Below, one piece after another: positions 45,066-53,346 of a stretch of 64,000 nt of DNA. A program made the translations under genes and the position numbers. The notes beneath the pieces were generated by a model. That model worked only from the letters and a program-made list of their open reading frames with translations. It ran no database searches and was not told where the DNA came from. Source of the DNA: Limnobacter alexandrii (lineage in GTDB: Bacteria; Pseudomonadota; Gammaproteobacteria; Burkholderiales; Burkholderiaceae_B); contig NZ_SWKN01000011.1 of assembly GCF_005871185.1 (NCBI RefSeq), positions 1 through 64,000 on the forward strand. The letters are read 5' to 3'. The stretch's first letter is position 1. Each line of letters opens with the position of its first letter.

Positions 45066-45638
45066 TTAAGCCTGATTTGGCATAATTTGCTCATACTCTT
45101 CAACAACAGGGATGAATTCATCCTTGAAATCGTCGAGCTGTTCATCTTGAGTAGTTTCAACAGGCTGATCCAACGAATTACCAGTGGCCAGCGGTGTTTG
45201 AAGCATCAAGTACTTCATTTCGAAGTTACGGCGAGCTGAGTTCATATCATCAGAAACAATTGAGCCCAGGTCGTACGACAGACCATCTTCGAAAGCCAAA
45301 GCCTCGAAGCAGTCTTGATACTGACGAACAACGATACTGTAAGAGCTATCGGTGATGACAGATTGTGCAACCAAGGGACGAAACGCGCTGACTGGCTTTT
45401 CTTCGATGGGTTGCGGTTCTTCTTGCATGGCAATGTCTGGTGACACTGAAGGGGCCGGAAGAATAACTGCATTTTGCTGTTTTTTGAGTTCAATTAGCTT
45501 TTTGACACCAGTGACGGTGTACATGGCTATTTGAGACACGACAACAGCAACAACAAAACTCACTGCACCAACGATAGCGATTAAAAGCCATTCGATGACG
45601 TTGTTCGTTTCCTGATCAAAAATCTTTGATTTAGACAT
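45066..45638 (-). CDS. unassigned single-span membrane protein
   Basis: A 190-residue protein with one membrane helix (residues 16-40, WLLIAIVGAVSFVVAVVVSQI) followed by a Pro/Glu-rich stretch and a cytoplasmic or periplasmic domain with YSIVVRQYQDCFEALAFEDG and NSARRNFEMKYLML. A similar region (YLMMKSASQNYD plus a Pro/Gln linker) appears in the protein encoded at 46819-47529, but I cannot show they are related. No family recognised. Confidence 0.65.
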   Translation of the reverse strand: MSKSKIFDQETNNVIEWLLIAIVGAVSFVVAVVVSQIAMYTVTGVKKLIELKKQQNAVILPAPSVSPDIAMQEEPQPIEEKPVSAFRPLVAQSVITDSSYSIVVRQYQDCFEALAFEDGLSYDLGSIVSDDMNSARRNFEMKYLMLQTPLATGNSLDQPVETTQDEQLDDFKDEFIPVVEEYEQIMPNQA

Positions 45639-45702
45639 GGTGAAGGCCTCTTAAAAATTTAAGTGGTAGTTGAAAAGTGAGGTTGAAGCTCACTGAATGA
45701 AA

Positions 45703-45719
45703 GCCGATCAATGATCGGC
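45703..45719 (-). promoter_or_regulatory. leader hairpins before the 45066-45638 gene
   Basis: GCCGATCA-ATGATCGGC is an inverted repeat. Immediately downstream on the minus strand AGTGAG and CTCACT form a second stem followed by TTTT. Both lie between this gene and its upstream neighbour. Confidence 0.5.
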
Positions 45720-45857
45720 AATTTCCCCGGAGGGCGGTTGGTTCTTTTACGAAGAAAAGTAGACCAAGCCGTTGTGTCCAATAGGACAGCAAAAAAACTC
45801 GATATTCCAATGCACGTTCAAGCGCAGTGGGATAACAACTATGGAATCTAAGGAGTG

Positions 45858-45879
45858 CCCTTACCCCGAAGGGCAAGGG
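45858..45879 (-). terminator. TTCG-loop hairpin after the KTSC-like gene
   Basis: CCCTT-CCC, TTCG, GGG-AAGGG arms just beyond the stop codon at 45894. There is no T run, so it may be a processing or leader hairpin rather than a terminator. The rest of 45639-45893 shows no gene. Confidence 0.5.
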
Positions 45880-45893
45880 TTGAAAGTGGTTCG

Positions 45894-46217
45894 TTAGAAC
45901 GCGATTGGTGAAACCAATGCCTTTGCGGTTTGCGACCAAGTAAGAACATCGTCACTTGAACTCATAACCGGCAATGGATTGGCCTTGATAGCAATTTCAA
46001 TAGGTTCGTCGTACAGCATGAAATCGAGCTGCTTGATGAACTTTGAAATGAATTGACCTTTGCTGGTAGCTTTCTGAAAAGCGTCAAAAGTACTTTCGTC
46101 TACATTTGTGTAGGCGTAGGTGCGCGACTGAGATGAGAGGAACGACACAAAGAAAATCATTCTTTGATCACAGTAGTGCGTTTTATACACATTGGTTGAA
46201 TTATGGGTTTGAATCAT
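45894..46217 (-). CDS. KTSC-domain-like small protein
   Basis: A 107-residue protein from an ATG with GGAGG 5 bp upstream. Residues 24-62 (FLSSQSRTYAYTNVDESTF and AFQKATSKGQFISKFIK) follow the KTSC pattern of aromatic strand, conserved Ala-x-S-x-G and Ile. KTSC domains occur beside nucleic-acid enzymes, but their mechanism is unknown to me. It follows ssb by 14 bp and probably shares its transcript. Confidence 0.55.
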   Translation of the reverse strand: MIQTHNSTNVYKTHYCDQRMIFFVSFLSSQSRTYAYTNVDESTFDAFQKATSKGQFISKFIKQLDFMLYDEPIEIAIKANPLPVMSSSDDVLTWSQTAKALVSPIAF

Positions 46218-46231
46218 AACTACCTCCGTGT

Positions 46232-46822
46232 TTAGCTGTTGCGAAGATCAATCACAACCCAGTCACCGTTGGCCAGGCGCTTGTAGGCGCAGTGGGCGGG
46301 AATGGGCGCATCAGGAAAATCTGACGACGGTGCCGCCTGATTTCCAGAGCCTTGACTCGGTGCCTCGTTTCTCTGAGGTGTAGGAGCCTGTTGGCTTGGT
46401 TTCGATGGTGCTTGAGCTGGTGGTGCTTGCTGTCGCATAGGTCGATTTTGAGCATTCTGTGGGGCCTGTGAAGGCTGATCATCAGTTCGCTCTTTCGGCC
46501 TCTTGATCGAATCAAAATCAATCTCCAGAACGACGACTTCACTGTAGTGAACAGTGCTGCCGCTTGTGTCCTGGTAAGAACGGTTTCGAATCTTGCCCAT
46601 GAAACTTACGTGATAGCTTTTTTGCAATGCCTTGGAAATCAGGTCTGCGAGATTGTTGCTGGCAACAATATTGTGCCAAGTCTCATCAGTACGCTTATTG
46701 CCAGAACCGTCGCGCCAAACTTCACGGGTACATAGACGAAAAGAAACTGCACGCCCCCCATCTTCAAAATTGGTTACTTCGGGTGTTGAACCCACATAAC
46801 CAGAAAGAAATACCTTGTTCAT
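46232..46822 (-). CDS. single-stranded DNA-binding protein
   Basis: A 196-residue SSB: OB fold at residues 1-110 (MNKVFLSGYVGSTPEV, then AVSFRLCTREVW, WHNIVASNNLAD), followed by a Pro/Gln/Ala-rich linker. The acidic DDDIPF tip usual in bacterial SSBs is not at the C-terminus. Instead DFPDAPIP is followed by about 20 more residues (AYKRLANGDWVVIDL). It overlaps the upstream gene by 4 bp (ATGA). It protects single strands during transfer and replication. Confidence 0.9.
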   Translation of the reverse strand: MNKVFLSGYVGSTPEVTNFEDGGRAVSFRLCTREVWRDGSGNKRTDETWHNIVASNNLADLISKALQKSYHVSFMGKIRNRSYQDTSGSTVHYSEVVVLEIDFDSIKRPKERTDDQPSQAPQNAQNRPMRQQAPPAQAPSKPSQQAPTPQRNEAPSQGSGNQAAPSSDFPDAPIPAHCAYKRLANGDWVVIDLRNS

Positions 46823-47529
46823 GATTGGCCTTCCTTTTCAATGATGAATTTCTTGCGAGTAACTGGCCTACCACCCGGAAGTGATATTGGCTCATTACCT
46901 GCCAGATAGATCTTGATCGGGTCACCCTTCTTAAGATCCAGCCCGTTGACTGCTCGCTTCAAATCATTACCACGTTGAGAGAACTCTTTGTGATTGTGAA
47001 TGTATCGAATAACCCATGATTTCTCACCAGAGTCTTTGTATTCTTCCAGCCGAAGACTCACGAATTTTCCTCTTGCAAGGAACTTGTGGTCTGGTGCGGC
47101 AGCCGGTATTGGCGCTGCCACAGGATCATTGAAATACTCTGGATCCTCTACGATTGGTACATAAGCGTCGTCTGGTTCGAACTCATTGGCTTGAGCTTGA
47201 ACTTTTACGGGTTCCTGCTTTTGGAGCGACAGTGCTTCTTCTTGACGAAGCTTGATGGCGCCGTCGTAGTTCTGAGAAGCTGACTTCATCATTAAATACC
47301 TGAATTCGTCGTAATCGCTTGCTGTAGCAGGGATTGGAAACTCACCAACGTAACGCAATTCACATTGCTGATTCTTGGTGATTCGAAGGTGTGCTTGAAG
47401 AGTACCTTTTGAGGGGTACTTTCTAACGACCGCAGTGTTGTATTGATCCAGGTCAAATGTCTGGACAACTGCTGGTTGATAAACAGGCTGCTTTTTGAAA
47501 CAGTCTGGAATGCTGGGAATAAACATCAT
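46819..47529 (-). CDS. unassigned protein coupled to ssb
   Basis: A 236-residue soluble protein. The N-terminal 90 residues contain strands and an aromatic YDEFRYLMMKSASQNYD segment. A Glu/Gln/Pro linker follows (95-145), then a C-terminal β-rich domain (KFVSLRLEEYKDSGEKSW, KFIIEKE). The ATGA overlap and adjacency to ssb suggest a partner in single-strand DNA handling. I do not recognise a family. AAGGAG precedes the ATG. Confidence 0.6.
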   Translation of the reverse strand: MMFIPSIPDCFKKQPVYQPAVVQTFDLDQYNTAVVRKYPSKGTLQAHLRITKNQQCELRYVGEFPIPATASDYDEFRYLMMKSASQNYDGAIKLRQEEALSLQKQEPVKVQAQANEFEPDDAYVPIVEDPEYFNDPVAAPIPAAAPDHKFLARGKFVSLRLEEYKDSGEKSWVIRYIHNHKEFSQRGNDLKRAVNGLDLKKGDPIKIYLAGNEPISLPGGRPVTRKKFIIEKEGQS

Positions 47530-47545
47530 GATGTTGGACTCCTTG

Positions 47546-47569
47546 AAAAAACCGTCCCCCGAGGGGGAC
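47546..47569 (-). terminator. terminator/leader hairpin with CTCG loop
   Basis: GTCCCC, CTCG, GGGGAC on the minus strand followed by GGTTTTTTC: a good rho-independent terminator placed after the 47589-48260 gene and directly before the ribosome-binding site of the next. It may attenuate rather than stop transcription. Confidence 0.75.
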
Positions 47570-47588
47570 AGTTAAATGGATGAATTGT

Positions 47589-48260
47589 CTAAAAGACCAG
47601 ATTGCCAATTGCTGCCTGACGAATCTTGTCTGTGACTGATTCTTCCTTGATGTGGTAATGAACAAGTAATTGAGCCAGATTAACGCCTGTGTGGCGCTTT
47701 TCTAAATGCTCAACTACTTGCAGCTTGTTTGCGAAAGTGATGCTATCGCTTGAGAAAAGTGAGTTCACTGTCAGCCCCTTTGAGATGCATTTTGTAACCC
47801 ATCCGAAGACGAATAACTGTTGCTCCAAAGTAGCTGGCCTCATGATCGTGACAATCACGGATTTGGCTTGAGTCAGCCCAACAATGACATTGTCGTTCAT
47901 GCCATCAGGTGCTTGAACCTCTTTTGCATGTTGCGTATAGAGGTCCTTACCCAACATCGGATCAGAAGATTGAAACACATAAAGCTCAGATGACTGCGCT
48001 TTTGGGGCTTGAGGTTCAACAACAAAGTTGCTGGCGTTCAAGGTGGTTGCCCCCTGTGACAAATAACCTTCTTTTTCCTTCTCACCTACACTCTTTGTGA
48101 TGGTTTGCATGTCTGCTTGTCCAATGATTCGACTTTGCATTCTCGTGCCAGTCTTACCAAAGTACACAACGAATTTACCGTCTTCGTCAGCAAACGCCCA
48201 ATCCTTCCATGGCGAACCGTCCGGATTAAATCTTCGGTAAAGATTGATGGTTTTATTCAT
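47589..48260 (-). CDS. WGR-like domain protein
   Basis: About 223 residues from ATG 48260 (GGAGAGGG upstream), overlapping the AAA+ gene by 8 bp. The N-terminal 75 residues (NLYRRFNPDGSPWKDWAF, then YFGKTGTRMQSRIIG) look like a WGR nucleic-acid-binding fold with the Gly-Lys-x-Gly turn. The rest is helical and unassigned. The coupling to the CobS-like ATPase suggests that it targets that ATPase to nucleic acid. Confidence 0.55.
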   Translation of the reverse strand: MNKTINLYRRFNPDGSPWKDWAFADEDGKFVVYFGKTGTRMQSRIIGQADMQTITKSVGEKEKEGYLSQGATTLNASNFVVEPQAPKAQSSELYVFQSSDPMLGKDLYTQHAKEVQAPDGMNDNVIVGLTQAKSVIVTIMRPATLEQQLFVFGWVTKCISKGLTVNSLFSSDSITFANKLQVVEHLEKRHTGVNLAQLLVHYHIKEESVTDKIRQAAIGNLVF

Positions 48261-49254
48261 CGCCCTCTCCAAAAGTTTCACCAAACTCGGATGCCACCAT
48301 TTCATGAATGGCTCGACCCGCTGTTGATTTAATCCCTTCAGTCAATGTGCGAGCAAGTGCCTTGTGGATGCCCTTTTCGTGACCGGCCCACATGACAAAT
48401 GCACAAGCCCAACGCGAAATTGTTCGTGTGGACATTGTGATGTCCAATGCTTTCGCATCGATACTTGAACCCATATACATGGCTCGCACTTTCTCGGCCA
48501 CAGTAACCATCTTGTCGGCAGTCTCCCGAATAAAGCTGGGATCAGCGCCGGTAGAAGTCACCAATGGCTGGAGTTTTGAAGCAACGATCTCTACTTCAAC
48601 CTCTTTGGGAGGATAGCTGCATGAGATCTTGTATGAACGCTCATTGGTTGAGGGATCGTCTGGTGCTCGTGAACCGAACATGCCGGGGATGTATGGATTC
48701 TCAGTTAAGAAAATCCGAAACCCAGGCTGAGGCGGCAAAACCTCTCCAGTGTCAGCAATCATCAACGGTCTACCATCAAGAACCTCGTTCAGACCGACAC
48801 GTTGTTCCTCTGGTATTACGTTCCACTCGTTAATGAGCAAAGGAAGACCAAACCGCATGGCCATGGCCAATACCCCGTCAGTCCACACGATTTCACCACC
48901 TCGAAGGGTGTTCTTTCCAATCAACTGCTCGGCCTCCGTACTGGGGGTGCCGTTCAAGGAAAGAATCGGACGGTTAGTCCGAGCAAAATATTGCAATACA
49001 CCGGAAGTTTTGCTCGTGCCAGGAAAGCCCGAAAGCTTAGCGGCCAAGAAAACATTGGGGTCAGCGCGTTCGATGAAGGTGTGAAGTTCACGAAACAGAG
49101 CCAGTGAGTAAAAGTAGCCCTCTTCCATCTTTGGCACCAAATTTTGCCAAGGATGTTCCTCGCTAAAGGCAACAACTTGAGCGCCTGCAGCTTTGGGTTC
49201 TTGAGAAACTACTTCGGGGAACAACACGTCGGCTGTTTGATAAAAGGCTTGCAT
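48253..49254 (-). CDS. MoxR/CobS-type AAA+ ATPase
   Basis: A 333-residue single-module AAA+ protein: Walker A GFPGTSKT (76-83), Walker B LLINEWN near 140 (Asn in place of the usual Asp before Glu), sensor 1 in FLTENPYIPG and a C-terminal lid. It resembles CobS-like proteins of conjugative elements. The expected partner is the VWA protein at 38550-40349. GGAG precedes the ATG. Confidence 0.8.
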   Translation of the reverse strand: MQAFYQTADVLFPEVVSQEPKAAGAQVVAFSEEHPWQNLVPKMEEGYFYSLALFRELHTFIERADPNVFLAAKLSGFPGTSKTSGVLQYFARTNRPILSLNGTPSTEAEQLIGKNTLRGGEIVWTDGVLAMAMRFGLPLLINEWNVIPEEQRVGLNEVLDGRPLMIADTGEVLPPQPGFRIFLTENPYIPGMFGSRAPDDPSTNERSYKISCSYPPKEVEVEIVASKLQPLVTSTGADPSFIRETADKMVTVAEKVRAMYMGSSIDAKALDITMSTRTISRWACAFVMWAGHEKGIHKALARTLTEGIKSTAGRAIHEMVASEFGETFGEGDE

Positions 49255-49282
49255 GATTATGCTCCTAAGAAGATCTTAACGA

Positions 49283-49873
49283 TCATTGAATGAGATATGA
49301 AAGGTCTTGCCGGGTGGCAAGCTGATTGAAAACAGCCTCTCGCAAAGTGTCTGGGCAAAGGCCCTCTAATTTGCAACAAGCTCGAAAGGAAAAGGGTTCA
49401 ACCTCTTCGATAAAAACAAGTCGGCCAAGATACTGGCCAACCACGTCGTCTTCGTTCATCCACTGCAATATTTCCTTTTTCTCCTCAGAGTTTCCGTAGC
49501 TACCGAGCGCATCGAGCGAACGGGTAAGCAAACCTGATTTGATCCGTAAAATATCGTCGTCTGTCCACTCATAGACTTCCCCAGTTTCTTCTTTCCGGGA
49601 ACGTCTTCTTCGTGGCTTAGGCTTTGGCTGGGGTTGAACAAATTCGTCGAGTCCAACTTCTTGAGTTTGCGGTGACCGAAACAAAGGTTGATCGAGATCA
49701 ACACTTCGAAGCAAATCATCCAATTTCTTGGAACTTAGGCTTTTACGCTTTAGTCGCTGTTCGTGAAGTCGTTCTATGCGGCTGTTGGATTCCGCCTCGA
49801 AGAGGCTTTTTTCCAATGCCGATGGGAAAAAATCGAGTGCCGGTTGAACATGGTGCGCATTGGAATTTGTCAT
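49283..49873 (-). CDS. unassigned basic-linker protein
   Basis: A 196-residue protein with an N-terminal helical half, a very basic Pro-rich centre (KPKPRRRRSRKEE, about residues 85-97) and a C-terminal acidic helical half. The centre suggests nucleic-acid contact. The ATGA overlap with the upstream small gene shows coupling. Family not recognised. Confidence 0.6.
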   Translation of the reverse strand: MTNSNAHHVQPALDFFPSALEKSLFEAESNSRIERLHEQRLKRKSLSSKKLDDLLRSVDLDQPLFRSPQTQEVGLDEFVQPQPKPKPRRRRSRKEETGEVYEWTDDDILRIKSGLLTRSLDALGSYGNSEEKKEILQWMNEDDVVGQYLGRLVFIEEVEPFSFRACCKLEGLCPDTLREAVFNQLATRQDLSYLIQ

Positions 49874-50133
49874 AAAACAATCTCCATTTGCTTACTTAGC
49901 TTTGAGTAATACCGTTTTTCAACGCTCAAAGCTGTTTTGTAACCATAATCGCGACGGAACGCGGCTTCTTCATTGCAGGCGTTTTTCCAATTGCGGCGAC
50001 CCCGTATCACAACGGTTTGCCGGTCATCTTCATAGCGCCAGATCAGTGAAACACGCCCATCCGGACCTTTTACCTCCAATACTTCGAGAGGCTTAAGATT
50101 GGGCAGGGCAACTTGTTTTAGAGATTTGAACAT
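49870..50133 (-). CDS. unassigned 87-residue protein
   Basis: A small basic protein from ATG 50133 (AAGGAG upstream). It has LEVLEVKGPDGRVSLIWRYEDDRQ, given here as residues about 18-41, in a β-hairpin-like pattern, and a Lys/Arg/Tyr-rich C-terminal helix (RDYGYKTALSVEKRYYSKL). It is the first gene of the leftward 36-50 kb block. It could be a DNA-binding protein, which is only suggested by charge. Confidence 0.6.
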   Translation of the reverse strand: MFKSLKQVALPNLKPLEVLEVKGPDGRVSLIWRYEDDRQTVVIRGRRNWKNACNEEAAFRRDYGYKTALSVEKRYYSKLSKQMEIVL

Positions 50134-50173
50134 GCTGATCTCCTTGTCGAAACGAAGACCAGTGCACAAATTT

Positions 50174-50205
50174 CCCATAGGGACTTGTGTTGGTCCCCGA
50201 TTGGG
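50174..50205 (-). promoter_or_regulatory. leader hairpin before the leftward block
   Basis: CCCAATCGGGGAC and GTCCCTATGGG arms (nearly complementary) with the loop CAACACAA. It lies 40 bp before the first start codon. The loop and arms resemble those at 41619-41653. Confidence 0.6.
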
Positions 50206-50229
50206 TGATGAAAACCTAATAGATAGGCA

Positions 50230-50378
50230 GTGGATTTGACGCGCGAACGCGTTTTGTGTCGATCCACGAGCGACAACAAAACCGATGAGGAATTGACCAA
50301 AGCCAATGCTTCATTGGTTTTGTTGCTTACATTTGACTGGGAAGAACAGAAGCCCGCAGAAACGCGGGCTTTGTTTTA
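50230..50378 (+). ncRNA. candidate small RNA
   Basis: Three successive stems: GTGGAT/ATCCAC (50230-50267) enclosing ACGCG-CGAA-CGCGT, CCAATG/CATTGG (50303-50317) followed by TTTTG, and the terminator AGCCCGC/GCGGGCT (50351-50370) followed by TTGTTTT. No reading frame fits. The terminator is upstream of two divergent operons, so it does not end a known gene. No convincing promoter was found. The remainder of 50379-50584 is unassigned. Confidence 0.4.
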
Positions 50379-50584
50379 CTAAGCGACTGACAATCGCTTG
50401 GATGAAAACTAACTGGCTCAGGGCCGAACCAGGTGCGAGCTGGCTTAATAAAATGCGACCAAGGAGTTGCGAAAGCCGTGTGGTCACTCACGATAGCCGC
50501 CATGTTTGACTAGCTACAGGGTCGAGATTAAGAATTCCGGGCTGTTTTGTCAAGATTTTCGGGGCTTTAAGGGGGTAACAACGC

Positions 50585-50611
50585 TGAAATGAGCTTTTTT
50601 GGGGCGTTTCG
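50585..50611. promoter_or_regulatory. 27-bp box (copy 5, DUF1845-uvrD-peptidase operon)
   Basis: TGAAA, TGAGC, T run, GGGGCG, TTTCG. It ends 71 bp before the start codon at 50682, with TAGAGT (near 50640) as a possible -10 further downstream. Confidence 0.5.
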
Positions 50612-50681
50612 GTCGGTTCTTAATTTTTTAACAAAGGCTAGAGTATGGGTGTTACCTGGACGAGACTCAAAGGATTAAGTA

Positions 50682-51539
50682 ATGGACCAATTGACAGAAC
50701 CAAAAGAATTGCTCGGTGACGACGCCGTCGTTAGCACGGAGTCTGCTGAAGAGAAGGCCGAGCTTGATCAGATGATCAGTGATTATCAAAAAAAGAATTC
50801 CGCCTCATTTATTGAGCTGCGATTCAGCCTTGGCCACAAGTTGATGCAAAACGTGTGCGAGAACCAGTTTGATTTTTTGGCCAGGAACTCTTTTTTGTGC
50901 AACCGATTCTGCGATTACTTGGCAAGCCAAGAGGTAACTGAGGCAAGCGAAGCGCACATGGCAAACTTGTTTAAGAAAGTTGAAACCATGCTGAATACAA
51001 AACTCGAACAATTCAGCCACATTGCATCAACAGAAGGTATTGTGATCGATGCACAAAACAGTCGAAAACGCGACTACGTGAAATGCGTGTCCTCACCGTT
51101 GGCGCGACGCTACATGAAGCTGCTTGAGAAAGCAGACCACACACTGCTTGTTTGTGACGCACTCTGGTTGTACGACCTGATGAGTCAGACTGAAAAACAA
51201 AAACTGGCCGGTGACATTCGCAACAAAATGGCAGGTATGGCAAGAACCATCGAATACCACAAAAACCATCTACTGGCTCAGTTGAATAAGCGCAAGAAGG
51301 GAGGCTCCACCAAAGAAGGAGCAACCAAGGACGATGAAACCAATGAGAACAGTTCGGTTGCAGGGGATTCAGTAACCGAGACAGTGAGCCCCGAAGTCGC
51401 AACATCTAATGTGGTTGACACCAAGCAGAAGAAAACCAGCAAGAAAAATGGCAAATCTGAAATGGAAGAAGGAAGTGTAGCGGGCGACGACCAAATGAGC
51501 GCTGAGGAAAATCACCTCAAGGTGGTCAATGAGGGCTAG
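50682..51539 (+). CDS. DUF1845/AcaB-like ICE protein
   Basis: A 285-residue protein. The region around residues 100-190 (IDAQNSRKRDYVKCVSSPL, ARRYMKLLEKADHTL, LWLYDLMSQTEKQKL) matches the pattern I know from DUF1845 (ICE PFL_4669-type) proteins, a family that includes the IncC transfer activator AcaB. The C-terminal 80 residues are Lys/Glu/Ser-rich and disordered. It heads a rightward operon. A regulatory role is suggested by the family but not shown here. Confidence 0.6.
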   Translation: MDQLTEPKELLGDDAVVSTESAEEKAELDQMISDYQKKNSASFIELRFSLGHKLMQNVCENQFDFLARNSFLCNRFCDYLASQEVTEASEAHMANLFKKVETMLNTKLEQFSHIASTEGIVIDAQNSRKRDYVKCVSSPLARRYMKLLEKADHTLLVCDALWLYDLMSQTEKQKLAGDIRNKMAGMARTIEYHKNHLLAQLNKRKKGGSTKEGATKDDETNENSSVAGDSVTETVSPEVATSNVVDTKQKKTSKKNGKSEMEEGSVAGDDQMSAEENHLKVVNEG

Positions 51540-51546
51540 TCGTTAA

Positions 51547-53346
51547 ATGCTCGACTTTAACCAACAGGCCGTGGTTGATTACCGCGGCCATTGTTTATGC
51601 ATTGCCGGACCAGGCTCGGGCAAGACCCGAACAATCATCGCGAAAGTTGGTTCCCTGTGGAAAGAAAAATCCGGGGGTATTTGCATTGTCACGTTCACGC
51701 GGGCGGCCACTGAGGAAATCAAGGAACGAATTCGCCTTGAGCACGGGGCTGAAGTTGCAAAGGGCGTGGCGGTCGGCACTTTTCATAAATTGTGCATCAC
51801 CATGTTGAAGCGGGCTAACCGGCTTGGAAAAATCGTTCAAAGTTCCGAACAAAGAAACTATGTATTAAGAGCCATGGATGAGGTGGGGTTTCAGGGCGAG
51901 TATGAAGATGCGGTAGCGGAGATTGAGCGTTTCAAAACGAGCCTGACCAAAACCGAGGACAACACGGGAATTGTGGCTGCGTATCAGAGCTTTTTGAAAA
52001 AGGCGAGGTGCTGTGACCTAATAGACGTGATTGCGGACACCGTGAAGTTAATGCGCTCCGGTGAAATCCCGCCGTTAAAAGCTGCAAACTTGTTGATCGA
52101 TGAGTACCAGGATTGTGATTGGCTTCAGTACGAGTGGATGAGGTGTCACGCAGAAGCTGGATCCAATATCACGGTAGTTGGCGACGATGACCAAACGATT
52201 TACGGTTTTCGTAGGTCTATCGGTTTTGAGGGGATCACTCAGTTCAAAAATGAATTCTCAGCCAAAGAAATTCACCTCAACGTCAACTATCGTTCCCACC
52301 AAGAAATCATCGAACTGTCTGACAAACTGATCAGAAATAACGCGGGTCGGGTTTTCAAGGAGTATCACTCGTTTCGTGGGCCAGGCGGTGAAGTGCAAGG
52401 CCTCGCGCCAGCTGGTGAAGAGGGCCAGATTGAGGAAATCATTGATTTTGTAAAAAGCAAAGGTTTTGAACTCAAGTCTGGGCATCAGGGCGTCATGGCT
52501 GTGAAAAAAGGAGGCCTCGCCGTCATTGCGCGAACAAACCACTGCCTGACAAAGCTTGTGATTCGAATGCGATCCGAGGGGATTGTATTCAAATACGACA
52601 GGAAGGTGGCTTACCCTGCAGAAGTGGGGGTTCTGTTCATGCTACTGGCATCGATTGAGGAACCCAGTGTTAATGCTGTCTATTCGGGCCTGCACTACAT
52701 TGGCGTTCCCACTGCATTTCTCCGACAGCTGTGTAACGACAGGCCTGATGATGCGCTTCGGTTGAACAAAGGCGCAAAGATCACCATCACGGGACTGGAT
52801 GTGGAGCTGCAAAAGCGCGTAGATGATTTTGCATCACGCTTGAAAGCAGCTTGTTCAGTGAGGGAAGCTGGCGAGGTTGATTTCAGTATTGAGATCATTG
52901 AGCGGCTAATGCTCAATTTCTTTGACCCGGAAATTCACTCTAAGACAAGCAAGAACCTGATGATGTATGTTTGCGAGGTGTTAAAAAAAATCAGCGGATC
53001 GCTCACCAAAAGGGTTAGAAGGCTGGATTCGCCCATGGATGAGCGGGGTGTAGACCTGCGCACTGAAGACGAACTTGGGCCAGTAGAACTACACACCATG
53101 CACAGCTGTAAAGGCCTTGAGTTTGATGTGGTTTACATCACTGATGTGAGTGAGGAGATTATTCCGGCCAAGAAAGCATTTGATTTGGAGGAAGAGCGAC
53201 GATTGCTTTTCGTGGCCATCACCAGGGCAAAACAAAAAGCGATTGTGTGCTGCCCTACCGGACGCAACAAAAGCGCATTTGCGGGTGAACTTGGAATAAG
53301 TTTCATGGCATCAAGCAGTCGTGAAGTGGCGCAAGAAACGCGATGA
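51547..53346 (+). CDS. UvrD/PcrA-type DNA helicase (first copy)
   Basis: A 599-residue superfamily 1A helicase. Motif I GPGSGKT (21-27), motif Ia CIVTFTRAATEEI, motif II LLIDEYQDCD (about 180), motif III VGDDDQTIYGFR, motif IV VNYRS, motif V HTMHSCKGLEFD and motif VI LLFVAITRAKQ are all present. It unwinds DNA 3'-5'. It is somewhat shorter than UvrD (about 720). It starts 5 bp after the preceding stop and overlaps the next gene by 4 bp. Confidence 0.92.
   Translation: MLDFNQQAVVDYRGHCLCIAGPGSGKTRTIIAKVGSLWKEKSGGICIVTFTRAATEEIKERIRLEHGAEVAKGVAVGTFHKLCITMLKRANRLGKIVQSSEQRNYVLRAMDEVGFQGEYEDAVAEIERFKTSLTKTEDNTGIVAAYQSFLKKARCCDLIDVIADTVKLMRSGEIPPLKAANLLIDEYQDCDWLQYEWMRCHAEAGSNITVVGDDDQTIYGFRRSIGFEGITQFKNEFSAKEIHLNVNYRSHQEIIELSDKLIRNNAGRVFKEYHSFRGPGGEVQGLAPAGEEGQIEEIIDFVKSKGFELKSGHQGVMAVKKGGLAVIARTNHCLTKLVIRMRSEGIVFKYDRKVAYPAEVGVLFMLLASIEEPSVNAVYSGLHYIGVPTAFLRQLCNDRPDDALRLNKGAKITITGLDVELQKRVDDFASRLKAACSVREAGEVDFSIEIIERLMLNFFDPEIHSKTSKNLMMYVCEVLKKISGSLTKRVRRLDSPMDERGVDLRTEDELGPVELHTMHSCKGLEFDVVYITDVSEEIIPAKKAFDLEEERRLLFVAITRAKQKAIVCCPTGRNKSAFAGELGISFMASSSREVAQETR

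Noticed and set aside
37586-50378. Insertion sequence ends suggested by inverted repeats
   Set aside because: The repeats are local hairpins near start or stop codons; no transposase or target duplications are seen.
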